Shown piece by piece: positions 35,003 through 44,504 of a stretch of DNA of 64,000 bases. The stretch is from contig NZ_JALIRP010000001.1 in NCBI RefSeq assembly GCF_022898935.1, positions 62,001 to 126,000 of the forward strand, read 5' to 3'. How positions within the stretch are numbered: the first letter of the stretch is position 1; each line of letters starts with the position of its first letter. This stretch comes from Paenibacillus mangrovi. Lineage in GTDB: Bacteria > Bacillota > Bacilli > Paenibacillales > Paenibacillaceae. The notes under the pieces are model-generated. The model saw only the letters and a program-made list of their open reading frames with translations, was not told where the DNA came from and ran no database searches. The position numbers and the translations under genes were made by a program.

Positions 35003-36397
35003 TTACTCTAATGATTTCGTTCCAATATGTTTAGCAACCCTTTCTCCCAGCTCCGGCGATGCATTGTATAGATAGCTTAAGACAATGCGCTGCGTTTCAG
35101 GGGATATACCTGTAAGATCGGCAGCAAGGTTATCCGCCAAGTGTTCTTGCTGCGGAGCAGAAAGGGAGCGGTAAAACTGGCCAGCTTGCGTAAAATCATC
35201 CGCTTTGGACAGGCTGGACCGTACAAGTCGACCCTCCACATAACGGCCGCTGCCGCTGGTCACAAGGGAAGCGGGCGACCAGTTTTCCTGATGATTGACC
35301 GGGATTTTGCGAAAATCGGGTCCCAGCCGACGGCGCTGCGAATCCCAGTATATATTGGCCCGTCCTTGCAGTATTTTATCGTCCGACAACTCGGCTCCTT
35401 CCAGAAGATTGGATGGTGAAAAGGCTAGTTTTTCCACCTGCTCCATATAGTTATCCGGATTGCGATCGAGTACCAGGCGGCCAACCGGCTGCAAAGGATA
35501 TTGCCGTTCATCCCAGAGTTTGGTGTCATCGAGCGGATCGTATGGGAGATTAGCCGCGTCATCGGGATTCATCAGCTGCACGTAAAGCCCGTAATCGACG
35601 TTTTTTCCAGTCGCGATTGATTCATATAGTTCCTTGCCTGCAAAATCGGGATCTTTGCCGGCCAGCCGGGCGGCTTCGTGACGATCGATGTACTTCTCGC
35701 CGGCAAAAGGGATCCAGTGGTATTTCACATAGGTGCGAGCGCCTTGCGCGTTTTTCCAGACATAGGTATTCACGCTATGACTTTTCATGTGACGGAAGTT
35801 TTTTAACGTGCCTACGTCGGAATAGAGCCAGACGAGAAAATGAGTGGATTCTGGCGTCCTGGCTATGAAGCTCCAAAGCCGTTCAGGGTCGATCAGGTTG
35901 TTTTTTGGCGAAGGCAGAAAGGCTTCGATGAACTCCGGAAAGCGGATCGAATCCCGGACGGAAAAAACGGGGATATGATTGCAGAGCAGATCGAAAATAC
36001 CTTGTTCCGTATAAAATTTAGTCGAAAATCCTCGTACATTGCGGGAAGTATCCGGAGTGCCTTTTGTGCTTACGGCAAAGGAAAGCCTTACTGTAACAGG
36101 AACCTGCTGACCAGGGGTTTGCAGAAAGCAAAGCTTGGTGTATGCCGCCATGGAATGCACGGTCTGAAAGTATCCGAAAGCGCCATAGCCTTTTACGTGT
36201 ACGGGCCTTTCCAGAATTTTGGTATGTATAAAAGTTTCCAGCGTCTCGTGTAAAATATTGTCCTGTTCCAGTACGGGACCCCGTTCCCCAACCGTCTGTG
36301 AATGTAAAGCTGCCTGCATATCATCTGCCCGCTGCGTGGGGAAATCAGCTTCGGGAAGCGATTCTTTAGCCTTTATGTTTGATTGTGGTCCTTCCAT
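35003..36397 (-). CDS. divergent heme catalase
   Basis: Monofunctional catalase family, about 464 residues. The essential residues can be placed: distal His in RPVHVKGYGAFGYF, Ser in VRLSFAVSTKG, Asn in LLCNHIPVF and the proximal heme Arg/Tyr in QGRANIYWDSQRRRLG. Many otherwise conserved neighbours differ (canonical SYPDTHRHRLG and GNNTPVFF), so it sits away from the KatA type. The ATG at 36397 lies seven bases after GGGAGG, whereas the ATG at 36412 overlaps that site. It is monocistronic. Decomposition of H2O2 is expected; a specialised role such as in spores is possible but unsupported. Confidence 0.88.
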   Translation of the reverse strand: MEGPQSNIKAKESLPEADFPTQRADDMQAALHSQTVGERGPVLEQDNILHETLETFIHTKILERPVHVKGYGAFGYFQTVHSMAAYTKLCFLQTPGQQVPVTVRLSFAVSTKGTPDTSRNVRGFSTKFYTEQGIFDLLCNHIPVFSVRDSIRFPEFIEAFLPSPKNNLIDPERLWSFIARTPESTHFLVWLYSDVGTLKNFRHMKSHSVNTYVWKNAQGARTYVKYHWIPFAGEKYIDRHEAARLAGKDPDFAGKELYESIATGKNVDYGLYVQLMNPDDAANLPYDPLDDTKLWDERQYPLQPVGRLVLDRNPDNYMEQVEKLAFSPSNLLEGAELSDDKILQGRANIYWDSQRRRLGPDFRKIPVNHQENWSPASLVTSGSGRYVEGRLVRSSLSKADDFTQAGQFYRSLSAPQQEHLADNLAADLTGISPETQRIVLSYLYNASPELGERVAKHIGTKSLE

Positions 36398-36582
36398 GTT
36401 TCGACCTCCCATCTTAGTACTCTAAGGTACAATATGGTTTGTGATAATTGAATGCGATTACCGCTATATTATATTGCGGACGGCTGCGATAAAGTCCGTT
36501 TAAAAATCATTCCTGTAGTAATTTACACGCACAAATATTCCTTTTACAGGAATATTCCTTGAAAGGTGCATCCGGAAAATAT

Positions 36583-36618
36583 AAAAAGAGCCGCCTGAGT
36601 ATTTCTCAAGCCGCTCTT
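36583..36618 (-). terminator. terminator of the DUF2871-like gene
   Basis: On the minus strand AAGAGCGGCTTGAG / CTCAGGCGGCTCTT is followed by TTTTAT, nine bases past the stop. Confidence 0.85.
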
Positions 36619-36626
36619 ATTTGATT

Positions 36627-37022
36627 CTATTTAATACGTTTACCAAGCATAATGACAAACCAGATTAAGGCTCCGGCCAGGATGGTATGGCCTAGACCTG
36701 CAATGTGCGGCAGGAAGCTAATCTCAGTTCCATTGATTTGCAGCATACCACGGGTACCCATCGCACCAATCGTCATAAGTAAGCCAATATTATATACAAT
36801 GTACCAAGCGTTAAAGGATTTGACTTCATGTACATCAAACAGCTTGCTGATGATGAGTGCAATGAGGAAGAAGAGAAATCCAAGCACCAGAATGTGGGTG
36901 TGAACTCCTACCAGGACAGTATGTCCTGTAAAATCACTGTTTTTGGTAATTTCGCGATAAAAGAGACCGGATAGCAATCCCAAAACCGCATAGAAAAAAG
37001 ATGCATAATATAGCTTTTTCAT
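36627..37022 (-). CDS. DUF2871-like membrane protein
   Basis: Small integral membrane protein of 131 residues with four predicted helices: YYASFFYAVLGLLSGLFY, VHTHILVLGFLFFLIALII, WYIVYNIGLLMTIGAM and AGLGHTILAGALIWFVIML. Histidines in the second helix (HTHIL) and fourth (GLGH) could bind a metal or heme, which recalls small heme-copper-oxidase-like subunits. The match to DUF2871 is from memory of that family's start and helix pattern. Function unknown; its neighbour, the catalase gene, is separated by a terminator. Confidence 0.8.
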   Translation of the reverse strand: MKKLYYASFFYAVLGLLSGLFYREITKNSDFTGHTVLVGVHTHILVLGFLFFLIALIISKLFDVHEVKSFNAWYIVYNIGLLMTIGAMGTRGMLQINGTEISFLPHIAGLGHTILAGALIWFVIMLGKRIK

Positions 37023-37207
37023 TTAGTCTAACTCCTTTATATTATGTAATTACCTAGAGTCTAACATGGGAATATGAACCACATATGAACTAGATGTTAC
37101 AAAGTGAAAAAGTTCACTAATTTGTTAAAAGAATTGTATTTACTCGTCTTACTTTGTCAACGAAGACCTATCTGAAACCGCAAGAAAATCATGGGAACTA
37201 ATAATCG

Positions 37208-37402
37208 GATGCTCCTTTCTTACAAAGAGGGCATCTTTTTTTATGGCCAACTTAATCATTTCTTTACATGAATTTGATGATGCGCTAACATATCGCAAGT
37301 AAACTGAGGGTGTTAACCGATAGTAAACCCCTACTTCTGATGTATATGTCATCGGGGCTTGGTTACAGCTCACAAGTGGCAAAAGGGCAGCTGATGCCAC
37401 TT
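37208..37402 (+). other. intergenic region with two stem-loops before the phosphatase gene
   Basis: The 37023-37445 gap has no gene. It contains a terminator-like hairpin (GATGC..GGGCATC, 37208-37237, followed by seven T residues) and a second stem AAGTGGCA / TGCCACTT (37374-37402) 44 bases before the next start. The first suggests a small transcript ends here; the second could be a leader structure of the phosphatase mRNA. Confidence 0.4.
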
Positions 37403-37445
37403 TTCAAGTCGGTTATACACAACTAAACATAATGAGGTGGCTTAT

Positions 37446-38252
37446 ATGCAACGAGTAATTCCATTGGAAGGCACGCATAACTTTCGAGACATGGGCGGTT
37501 ATCAAGCAACGGATGGCCGTAGAGTAAAATATGGCCTTTTTTTTCGTTCTGATGAACTGACAGGTTTGTCCGAACAAGATATAGAGACTCTGCGAACCTT
37601 GAATATCAAAACGATTTTCGATTACCGCAGCGATCATGAAGCGCGAATAAAGCCTGATCCGGTTCTCGCTCATGTGACTAATGTACGGATTTCAGCAAAC
37701 CCAGAAAACCAGCATGAACGAATGAATATGCCGGTCGAGCCTAAAAGCAAGGATCAACAAGGTCATTTTCTGAAGGATTTGGCCCAAAGCGATTTCTTTA
37801 AAAACTTTCGTGCGGAAACCTACATGTTGGAATTGTATAGCAAGCTTCCGATTAACAATCCTTCGTATAAGCGATTAATGGAGATGATCCAGAAGCCAGA
37901 TCATTTGGGGCTAGTGCACCATTGTACGGCGGGTAAGGACCGAACGGGAGTCGGGTCCGCTCTCATATTGCTGGCGCTTGGTGTTTCGGAACAAACGGTC
38001 ATGGAAGACTATCTTTTAACGAATGAAACGATGAAAGTGTTCAACCGGAACATTCTTGAGCGGATAGCTGAACATGCGGATGATACGGTTTTAAGCAATT
38101 TAAATCATATGCTCGCGGTTAAAGAAGAGCTTATGAAAGCCGCTTTCGAATCGATCAAGAAGACGTATGGAAACTATGACGCCTATTTTGCCGAGGAGTT
38201 CGGCTTAACCGAGTCCAAACGGGAGGCGCTGCAAATCTCTAGCTTTGAATAA
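37446..38252 (+). CDS. tyrosine-protein phosphatase, Y_phosphatase3 type
   Basis: Cytosolic phosphatase of 268 residues. The P-loop HCTAGKDRTGVG (Cys about 160) is the HCx5R signature of cysteine phosphatases, and the N terminus EGTHNFRDMGGYQATDGRRVKYG (first 20 residues of it shown by positions 8-27) is typical of this PTP3/DSP-like group, which can dephosphorylate phosphotyrosine or phosphoinositides. The ATG at 37446 is chosen because the GAGGTGG site overlaps the GTG at 37437. A GH3 gene follows after 39 bases, suggesting one operon. Confidence 0.9.
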   Translation: MQRVIPLEGTHNFRDMGGYQATDGRRVKYGLFFRSDELTGLSEQDIETLRTLNIKTIFDYRSDHEARIKPDPVLAHVTNVRISANPENQHERMNMPVEPKSKDQQGHFLKDLAQSDFFKNFRAETYMLELYSKLPINNPSYKRLMEMIQKPDHLGLVHHCTAGKDRTGVGSALILLALGVSEQTVMEDYLLTNETMKVFNRNILERIAEHADDTVLSNLNHMLAVKEELMKAAFESIKKTYGNYDAYFAEEFGLTESKREALQISSFE

Positions 38253-38291
38253 CGGGGAGAAGCATTTGATGCGTTAGGGGAGGAAAATGCT

Positions 38292-39989
38292 TTGGTAAAC
38301 ATAGCGGCGAAGCCGTTTTATTTACAAGATGAGGACATTCTGTGGGTTCAAGAGACGTTGGCAGCGATGGATGTAAGGGAAAAAATCGGACAGTTGTTTT
38401 GCACGATCGGAATGACAGAGGACCGACAACATTTGCAAGCGTTAATCCAGAACATGAAGCCGGGCGGCATTATGTTTCGGCCTGGCCCAGGAGGGCATAT
38501 ACAGGAAGTTCATCATTTTTTGCAGGCAAGCTCCAAAGTTCCGATGCTAATCGCCGCGAATTTGGAGGCAGGCGGCAACGGGAGTGCTTCCGACGGCACC
38601 TATTTTGGCAAGCAGATGCAGGTTGCCGCAACGGATAATGATGATATGGCATACAAGTTGGGGTTCGTAGCTGGCAGAGAGGGACGAGCCGTCGGCTGTA
38701 ATTGGTCGTTTGCGCCGGTCGTTGACATTGATCTCAATTTCCGCAATCCGATCACGAATGTGAGAACGTTCGGATCCGACGCGAAACGAGTAGCGAGAAT
38801 GGCCAAGGAGTATACAAGGGGCGTTCGGGAGAGCGGATTAGCCGTATCGGTAAAGCATTTTCCGGGTGACGGTGTGGATGAACGGGATCAACATCTTGTA
38901 ACCTCAGTCAATTCACTCTCTGTAGACGAATGGGACAATACGTTCGGCATGGTTTTTCAGGAACTCATTGAAGCGGGAGCCCAGACCATGATGGTCGGTC
39001 ATATCATGCTCCCTGCCTATTCGCGTTTACTTGTTCCGGGTATCGAAGAGAACGAGTTAATGCCGGCTACTTTAGCTCCCGAACTGCTCCAAATACTACT
39101 CCGCCAGCAACTGGGCTTTAACGGTTTAATTGTCACTGACGCTTCGCTGATGGCCGGCTTTATGATGGCAGAGAAGCGGGAGATCGCGGTACCGAGATCG
39201 ATCGCGTCCGGTTGCGACATGTTCTTGTTTAACAAGAATATAAACGAAGATTTTGCATTCATGATGAAAGGCCTTGAAAACGGCATACTGACGATGGAAA
39301 GGGTAGACGAAGCGGTGACGCGCATTTTGGCGCTGAAAGCTTCTCTTGGCCTACATAAGCAGCAGCAGGAAGGAACGCTTGTTCCCGGACCTGAGCAATT
39401 GGCGAACCTTCAATCGGAAGAACATGTGTCGTGGTCCAAGGAGTGCGCCGATCAATCGGTGACGCTTGTCAAGGATACGCAAAAGCTGCTACCTATTGCC
39501 AGCGACACCCACAAACGAATACTGCTCTATGTGCTTGGTGATAGCGAAGGCCACCGCAGCAAACCGATTGGTCATTATTTTGCAGCGAGATTGGAAGCAG
39601 AAAGCTTCGTTGTTACCATTTTTGACCATAAAAATGTAGACTTCAGCGCTGTGTTCAAGGGAGTAAATGAGCTTCGGGAACATTACGACTTAGTCATCTA
39701 TCTGGCCAACATCGAAACGGCAAGCAACCAAACGACAGTGCGTATCAACTGGGAGCCGATGATGGCTGCAAACGTGCCTTGGTTTATTCAAGAACTGCCA
39801 ACCGTGTTCATCTCTGTCGCCAATCCGTACCACTTGCTTGATGTCCCACGCGTTCGAACGTTTATTAACGCTTATACAGGGAGCGAGGTGGTCATTGACG
39901 CCGTTGTCGACAAGCTGCTGGGAAGATCAGATTTCAAAGGCGTAAGTCCCGTAGACCCTTACTGCGGCTGCTGGGAAGCAAAGCTGTAA
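38292..39989 (+). CDS. family 3 glycoside hydrolase (beta-N-acetylglucosaminidase-like)
   Basis: Cytosolic enzyme of 565 residues without a signal peptide, start TTG after GGGGAGG. The TIM-barrel domain holds KHFPGDGVDERDQH (about 190-203), matching the Asp/His catalytic dyad loop of NagZ-type GH3 enzymes, and the nucleophile aspartate in IVTDASLMAG (about 283). A C-terminal alpha/beta domain covers about 390-560. NagZ-type enzymes release GlcNAc from muropeptides or other beta-glycosides; the substrate here is not determined. It follows the phosphatase gene. Confidence 0.9.
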   Translation: MVNIAAKPFYLQDEDILWVQETLAAMDVREKIGQLFCTIGMTEDRQHLQALIQNMKPGGIMFRPGPGGHIQEVHHFLQASSKVPMLIAANLEAGGNGSASDGTYFGKQMQVAATDNDDMAYKLGFVAGREGRAVGCNWSFAPVVDIDLNFRNPITNVRTFGSDAKRVARMAKEYTRGVRESGLAVSVKHFPGDGVDERDQHLVTSVNSLSVDEWDNTFGMVFQELIEAGAQTMMVGHIMLPAYSRLLVPGIEENELMPATLAPELLQILLRQQLGFNGLIVTDASLMAGFMMAEKREIAVPRSIASGCDMFLFNKNINEDFAFMMKGLENGILTMERVDEAVTRILALKASLGLHKQQQEGTLVPGPEQLANLQSEEHVSWSKECADQSVTLVKDTQKLLPIASDTHKRILLYVLGDSEGHRSKPIGHYFAARLEAESFVVTIFDHKNVDFSAVFKGVNELREHYDLVIYLANIETASNQTTVRINWEPMMAANVPWFIQELPTVFISVANPYHLLDVPRVRTFINAYTGSEVVIDAVVDKLLGRSDFKGVSPVDPYCGCWEAKL

Positions 39990-40142
39990 TATGCATAGAA
40001 GCGGTTATTTTCGTCTTTTCTTTTGCTTGGACGAATTGATTGCTATGTCGGCGGATAACGTGATAAACTTGGAGGCAAAACACAAGATTTCATAATTTTA
40101 ATGCAATAATCGAAAACTATAAATGGATAAAAGGTGAGTTAG

Positions 40143-40781
40143 GTGCAACCGAAATGGAAGGAGCAACTGGAACAGCATAGGAACCAGCGGCGAGAAGACA
40201 TTATTCAAGCTGCGAAGGAGTTGTTTATCACACATGGCCTGACCAAGGTTACGCTCAAGGACATTGTGGAGGCCTGCGGGATAAGCAAAGTGACGTTATA
40301 TAAATATTTCCGCTCTCTGGACGAGATTATTTTTGAAGTGGAAATTGAGATACTGAGCGCCTGGCTGGAGCGGACCAACCAAACCGTCCACCAGGGCAAA
40401 AGCGGGTATGAGAAGCTGCAGTCCCTTTTGAAGCAGGGTGTGGATTCGAAGGATAATGCGGACGCTATTAGATTTATCGCGATGTTCGATACGCTGTATC
40501 AGGAAGAGTACCCGACTCCTGAACTGGAAAGTCGGTTCCGATCGTTTTTACGGAGTGGTCCGCACCCGTTTTTGGCGCTCCTTCAAGAAGGCGTGGCCGA
40601 TGGGTCGATTCGTCAGGATATTGATGTCAAAGCGATAGGCTACACCATAAGCAATATCGTGATCGCGACCAGGCAACGGATGATACTGCGAGGGAAGCTG
40701 CTGCACCAGGACCAGGATGTTGACCCGGCCATCGTGCTGAAGCATATGGCGGATATGATTCTGGCTTATGTGAAATCATAG
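40143..40781 (+). CDS. TetR/AcrR-family transcriptional regulator
   Basis: One-component regulator of 212 residues, start GTG. The N-terminal HTH (about 15-60) reads REDIIQAAKELFITHGLTKV and EACGISKVTLYKYFRSLDEI; the rest is a helical ligand domain of unknown specificity (about 70-212). It sits between the GH3 gene and the LplB-type transporter, separated from the latter by a terminator. A palindrome after the transporter promoter at 40979-41014 is a possible binding site. Confidence 0.93.
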   Translation: MQPKWKEQLEQHRNQRREDIIQAAKELFITHGLTKVTLKDIVEACGISKVTLYKYFRSLDEIIFEVEIEILSAWLERTNQTVHQGKSGYEKLQSLLKQGVDSKDNADAIRFIAMFDTLYQEEYPTPELESRFRSFLRSGPHPFLALLQEGVADGSIRQDIDVKAIGYTISNIVIATRQRMILRGKLLHQDQDVDPAIVLKHMADMILAYVKS

Positions 40782-40826
40782 GACAGTATCCTCAAATAAA
40801 AAATCGTCGTAAGACTATACAGCAAA

Positions 40827-40863
40827 GGTGCTTATCTCCAATGGAGAAAGCGCCTTTTTTTGT
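40827..40863 (+). terminator. terminator of the tetR gene
   Basis: AAAGGTGCTT..TCTCC / GGAGA..AGCGCCTTT hairpin followed by T residues. Confidence 0.85.
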
Positions 40864-40939
40864 TCTAGCAAGACCTAACTCCTGCGCCTGAGACGACATA
40901 TTTATCCAGCTAGAATTTTAACAATTGGTTTACATATCG

Positions 40940-41014
40940 TTGACACAACTATGATAATTAGATTTTATACTAAGGGTGTTTACTAGTGGTTAACCAATAC
41001 GTACTACCAGTAAA
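40940..41014 (+). promoter_or_regulatory. promoter and palindromic operator of the lplBCA-GH2 operon
   Basis: TTGACA (40940-40945) and a TTTATA -10-like hexamer (40964-40969) are 18 bases apart. Immediately downstream, TTTACTAGTGGT (40979-40990) and ACTACCAGTAAA (41003-41014) form an inverted repeat with 10 of 12 positions paired around a 12-base spacer. The position just downstream of the start point fits a repressor operator. Confidence 0.6.
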
Positions 41015-41059
41015 TGGAGAGTGGGCGACAAGAATTTGAATTGGGGAAGGGTATGTTAC

Positions 41060-41992
41060 ATGACACAACGAACTGCAGTCAAAAGGAAAAGCAAAGTCAG
41101 GAAATCCGGCGTGCTGCTTCTTATGATGCTTCCAGGAATTATTTACCTCGTAATCAACAATTATTTACCCATGTTTGGAGTCGTCATCGCGTTTAAGGAC
41201 TTCAACTATACCAAGGGCATTTTCGGCAGTGATTGGATCGGCTTCAAAAACTTCGAATATCTCTTCAAGACATCCGATGCTTTCGTTATCACAAGAAATA
41301 CGATCCTTTACAATTGCGTCTTTATTATTCTCAATCTGATCATCGCGGTAGGCCTGGCCATCCTGCTTAATGAAGTGAAGAAGCGCTTCTTATCGCGTTT
41401 TTACCAAAGTGTCATTCTGCTTCCGTATCTGATCTCCATGGTCATCGTCGGTTATCTGGTGTTTGCAGTCTTCAGTATGGATAACGGACTCCTGAACAAG
41501 ACGATCCTGCCGATGCTCGGCATCTCCGAGATTCCCTGGTACAGTGAGGCGAAATATTGGCCCTACATCTTGACGATCGTACACATCTGGAAGAGTGCAG
41601 GTTATCTGTGCGTGATCTATCTGGCAGCAATTATCGGGATCGACAAAGAGTACTATGAGGCCGCAACCATTGATGGGGCGGGAAAATGGATGCAGATTAA
41701 GCGCATAACCTTACCACTTCTGATGCCGGTGGTTACGGTGATGACGCTGATGCAGATCGGGCGCATTTTCTATTCCGATTTCGGCTTGTTCTATCAAGTG
41801 CCGCTTAATTCGGGGGCGCTGCAATCGACGACCAATGTCATCGACACTTATGTTTACCGTGCACTTATGAATCTTGGGGATATCGGAATGTCATCTGCAG
41901 CTGGGCTGTACCAGTCTTTCGTCGGCTTTCTGCTTGTATTCATCTCTAACTATGTGGTTAAGAAAATAAACCGGGATAATGCCTTGTTCTAG
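41060..41992 (+). CDS. LplB-type sugar ABC transporter permease
   Basis: Membrane permease of 310 residues with six predicted helices; the opening KSGVLLLMMLPGIIYLVINNYLPM and the GVVIAFKDFNYTKGIFGSDWIG loop are typical of the LplB/YtcO group. The EAA loop is EYYEAATIDGAGKWMQIKRITLPLLMP. The ATG at 41060 lies eight bases after GGGGAAGGG; an in-frame start at 41021 lacks a site. It is first in a four-gene operon with the second permease, lipoprotein and GH2 enzyme. Confidence 0.94.
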   Translation: MTQRTAVKRKSKVRKSGVLLLMMLPGIIYLVINNYLPMFGVVIAFKDFNYTKGIFGSDWIGFKNFEYLFKTSDAFVITRNTILYNCVFIILNLIIAVGLAILLNEVKKRFLSRFYQSVILLPYLISMVIVGYLVFAVFSMDNGLLNKTILPMLGISEIPWYSEAKYWPYILTIVHIWKSAGYLCVIYLAAIIGIDKEYYEAATIDGAGKWMQIKRITLPLLMPVVTVMTLMQIGRIFYSDFGLFYQVPLNSGALQSTTNVIDTYVYRALMNLGDIGMSSAAGLYQSFVGFLLVFISNYVVKKINRDNALF

Positions 41993-42010
41993 ACTAAAGG
42001 AGCGAATGAG

Positions 42011-42898
42011 TTGAAAACGAAAAATTTGATCTGGCAATGGGTCGTTAACATCATTCTGACCCTGATCGCTTGCTGCTGCATCCTGCCCTTTGTCCTGCTG
42101 TTCACTTCTTCCATCACGGATGAGCAGGAAATGTATCGGCATGGGTATTCATTGTTCCCGGAGAAGATCAGTTTTGATGCATACACGTATTTACTGCAGG
42201 ATGCTGGAAAAATCACGCATGCTCTTAGCATCACCATCATTGTTACGGTAGTCGGAACGGTTACCGGCCTGATTTTGACCGCTTTGCTGGCATATCCGTT
42301 ATCGCGAAGTCAACTGCCGTGGCGTAATTTCTGGTCATTCTTTGTGTTCTTCACGATGCTGTTCCATGGTGGGCTGGTCCCCACGTATCTGGTGTATACG
42401 CAAGTTTTTGATATGAAAAACACCATCTGGGCGCTTATTGTGCCAGGACTGCTAATGAATGCCTTCTATGTCATGCTGATGCGCACTTTTTTTGCCACCT
42501 CTATTCCTGAGCCTGTGATCGAATCGGCCAAAATCGACGGAGCAGGTGAATTTGGAACCTTTATCAAGATTGTGCTGCCGTTGTCTCTCCCGATTCTGGC
42601 GACAGTCGGTTTATTTCAAACCATCAATTATTGGAATGATTGGTTTAACGGCATGATCTATATCACGGACAGCAAGCTTTTCAGTTTGCAGAACTTGTTA
42701 AACAGGATCCTGCTTGATATTCAGTATTTGGCTAGCAGCAACTTTGGCAATAGCCAGGCTGATCTTGCGGCAAGCGCACCGATGGAAACCGTACGCATGG
42801 CGATGGCGGTGATCGGCGTCGTTCCTATACTGGTGGCGTATCCCTTTTTCCAAAAATATTTTGTTAAAGGACTCACCGTTGGTGCAGTCAAAGGATAA
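42011..42898 (+). CDS. LplC/YtcP-type sugar ABC transporter permease
   Basis: Second permease, 295 residues, six predicted helices. Start TTG after AAAGGAGCG. The loop IPEPVIESAKIDGAGEFGTFIKIVLPLSLP is the ATPase-docking EAA motif, and the end KYFVKGLTVGAVKG is the family hallmark. It lies 18 bases after the first permease gene. As in the other loci, no ATPase gene accompanies it. Confidence 0.94.
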   Translation: MKTKNLIWQWVVNIILTLIACCCILPFVLLFTSSITDEQEMYRHGYSLFPEKISFDAYTYLLQDAGKITHALSITIIVTVVGTVTGLILTALLAYPLSRSQLPWRNFWSFFVFFTMLFHGGLVPTYLVYTQVFDMKNTIWALIVPGLLMNAFYVMLMRTFFATSIPEPVIESAKIDGAGEFGTFIKIVLPLSLPILATVGLFQTINYWNDWFNGMIYITDSKLFSLQNLLNRILLDIQYLASSNFGNSQADLAASAPMETVRMAMAVIGVVPILVAYPFFQKYFVKGLTVGAVKG

Positions 42899-42958
42899 GG
42901 CTACATTCAGTCTTGCACTGGTTAGCATAAAAAAGACAAGCTATGGGAGGCTTCAAGG

Positions 42959-44476
42959 ATGAGAAGGAACAAACAAGGAAGAAAAGCGGGGCTAGCGGTA
43001 CTATCGACCGTAATTGCTTTATCCATGGTGCTGGCAGGCTGCAGTTCCAAGAAAGAATCAGAAGCGGACAAGCCGTCCAGCGGAAACGGGCTCGCTCCTT
43101 ACGAAGTGACGGTGGCCTTCTTTGGAAATGAGCAGAAGGATATGCTGGAAGTACAGGATGCGATGAACAAGATTACGAAGGAGAAGATCAATGCAACAGT
43201 CAAGCTCATGCCGATAGCTATGAGTGCTTACCAGCAGCAGACGAATCTGATGCTAACAGGTAATGAGAAGATCGATCTGATGATTACTTCCTCTGGCTTA
43301 AACTATAGTACGCAGGTGGCCAAGGGGCAATTGAACCCGATGAATGATCTGCTCGATAAGTACGGCGAGGGTATTAAGAATGCACTCGACCCAGACCAGA
43401 TTGCCGCCTCCCAAATTAACGGAGAGAATTACGCAGTTACAGCGGTAAGGGACTTGGCTTCGGACTACGGGATTCTGATGCGCAAGGATTTGCTAGATAA
43501 ATATCATATTGATCCCGGCAAGATCAAAACCATCGATGATCTGGATGCCGTGTTCCAAGTGATTAAGGACAACGAGGCCGATATGGTGCCGCTTGTGGCG
43601 AAAAATCCAGGAACCGCTCCGTTCAATGCCGGATATATCACATATGACCCGCTAGGCGGAGGAGTTGGCGTGCTGCCGAATTATGATAACAACTTGAAAG
43701 TTGTAGATTTCTATGAAACCAAGGAATACGCTGATCAATTGAACACAATGCATCGCTGGTATCAGAAAGGATTTATGCTGAAGGATGCCGCAACAAGCAA
43801 ACAGGATGGCCGAGAAATGGTTAAAGCGGGGAAAGCATTCGCTTACTTCTCCAATCTCAAGCCGGGAACAGAAATCGAGGCGTCACGAAAAAGCGGCAAA
43901 GAAATGACGGTCGTGCGGCTGACAGATGCTTATACCACGACAGATTCCATACAGGGCATTATGTGGGCCATTCCTAAAAATTCTCAGGATCCAGCGAGAG
44001 CAATGATGCTGCTCAATCTGCTGTATTCCGACAAGGAGTTGTACAATCTGTTCACTTGGGGCATTGAGGGTAAGCATTATGTGAAGAAATCCGATAATGT
44101 CATCGATTATCCGCCAGGCGTAGACATCCAGAATCTTGGCTACAACTTTGGCACTCCATATATGTTTGGAAACCAGTTCCTGTCTTATACCTGGACAACG
44201 GAAGATCCGGATATTTGGAAGAAGATGGACGAGTTCAACAAGAGCGCCAAGAAATCCAAGGCACTGGGCTTTAGCTTCGATGTCGACAAAGTCAAAACAG
44301 AAATGGCTGCCGTTAACAATGTACTGACGGAATACCGTGTAGGTCTGGAGACAGGAACACTCGATCCGGCAGAAAATCTGCCTAAATTTATTGACAAGCT
44401 GAAGGCCGCAGGCAGTGACGTTATTATTAGCGAGAAGCAAAAGCAGCTTGATGAATGGGCGAAGAGCCGGAAATAG
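42959..44476 (+). CDS. LplA-type substrate-binding lipoprotein
   Basis: Extracellular binding protein of 505 residues. The signal peptide AVLSTVIALSMVLAGC ends in a lipobox, followed by a Lys/Glu/Ser linker. The mature region starts YEVTVAFFGNEQKDMLEVQD and the C-terminal third (EMTVVRLTDAYTTTDSIQGI, WTTEDPDIWKKMDEFNKSA) matches the DUF3502 region typical of LplA proteins. A GGGAGG site precedes the ATG. The GH2 gene follows after 28 bases, so a beta-galactoside or related oligosaccharide is a likely ligand. Confidence 0.93.
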   Translation: MRRNKQGRKAGLAVLSTVIALSMVLAGCSSKKESEADKPSSGNGLAPYEVTVAFFGNEQKDMLEVQDAMNKITKEKINATVKLMPIAMSAYQQQTNLMLTGNEKIDLMITSSGLNYSTQVAKGQLNPMNDLLDKYGEGIKNALDPDQIAASQINGENYAVTAVRDLASDYGILMRKDLLDKYHIDPGKIKTIDDLDAVFQVIKDNEADMVPLVAKNPGTAPFNAGYITYDPLGGGVGVLPNYDNNLKVVDFYETKEYADQLNTMHRWYQKGFMLKDAATSKQDGREMVKAGKAFAYFSNLKPGTEIEASRKSGKEMTVVRLTDAYTTTDSIQGIMWAIPKNSQDPARAMMLLNLLYSDKELYNLFTWGIEGKHYVKKSDNVIDYPPGVDIQNLGYNFGTPYMFGNQFLSYTWTTEDPDIWKKMDEFNKSAKKSKALGFSFDVDKVKTEMAAVNNVLTEYRVGLETGTLDPAENLPKFIDKLKAAGSDVIISEKQKQLDEWAKSRK

Positions 44477-44504
44477 GATTCAGACGCAGAAGGAGCCGTT
44501 GTTT

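Noticed and set aside
37149..37400. Minus-strand open frame of 83 codons in the gap before the phosphatase gene.
   Set aside because: No ribosome site, no recognisable motif, and it overlaps a terminator-like hairpin on the other strand.
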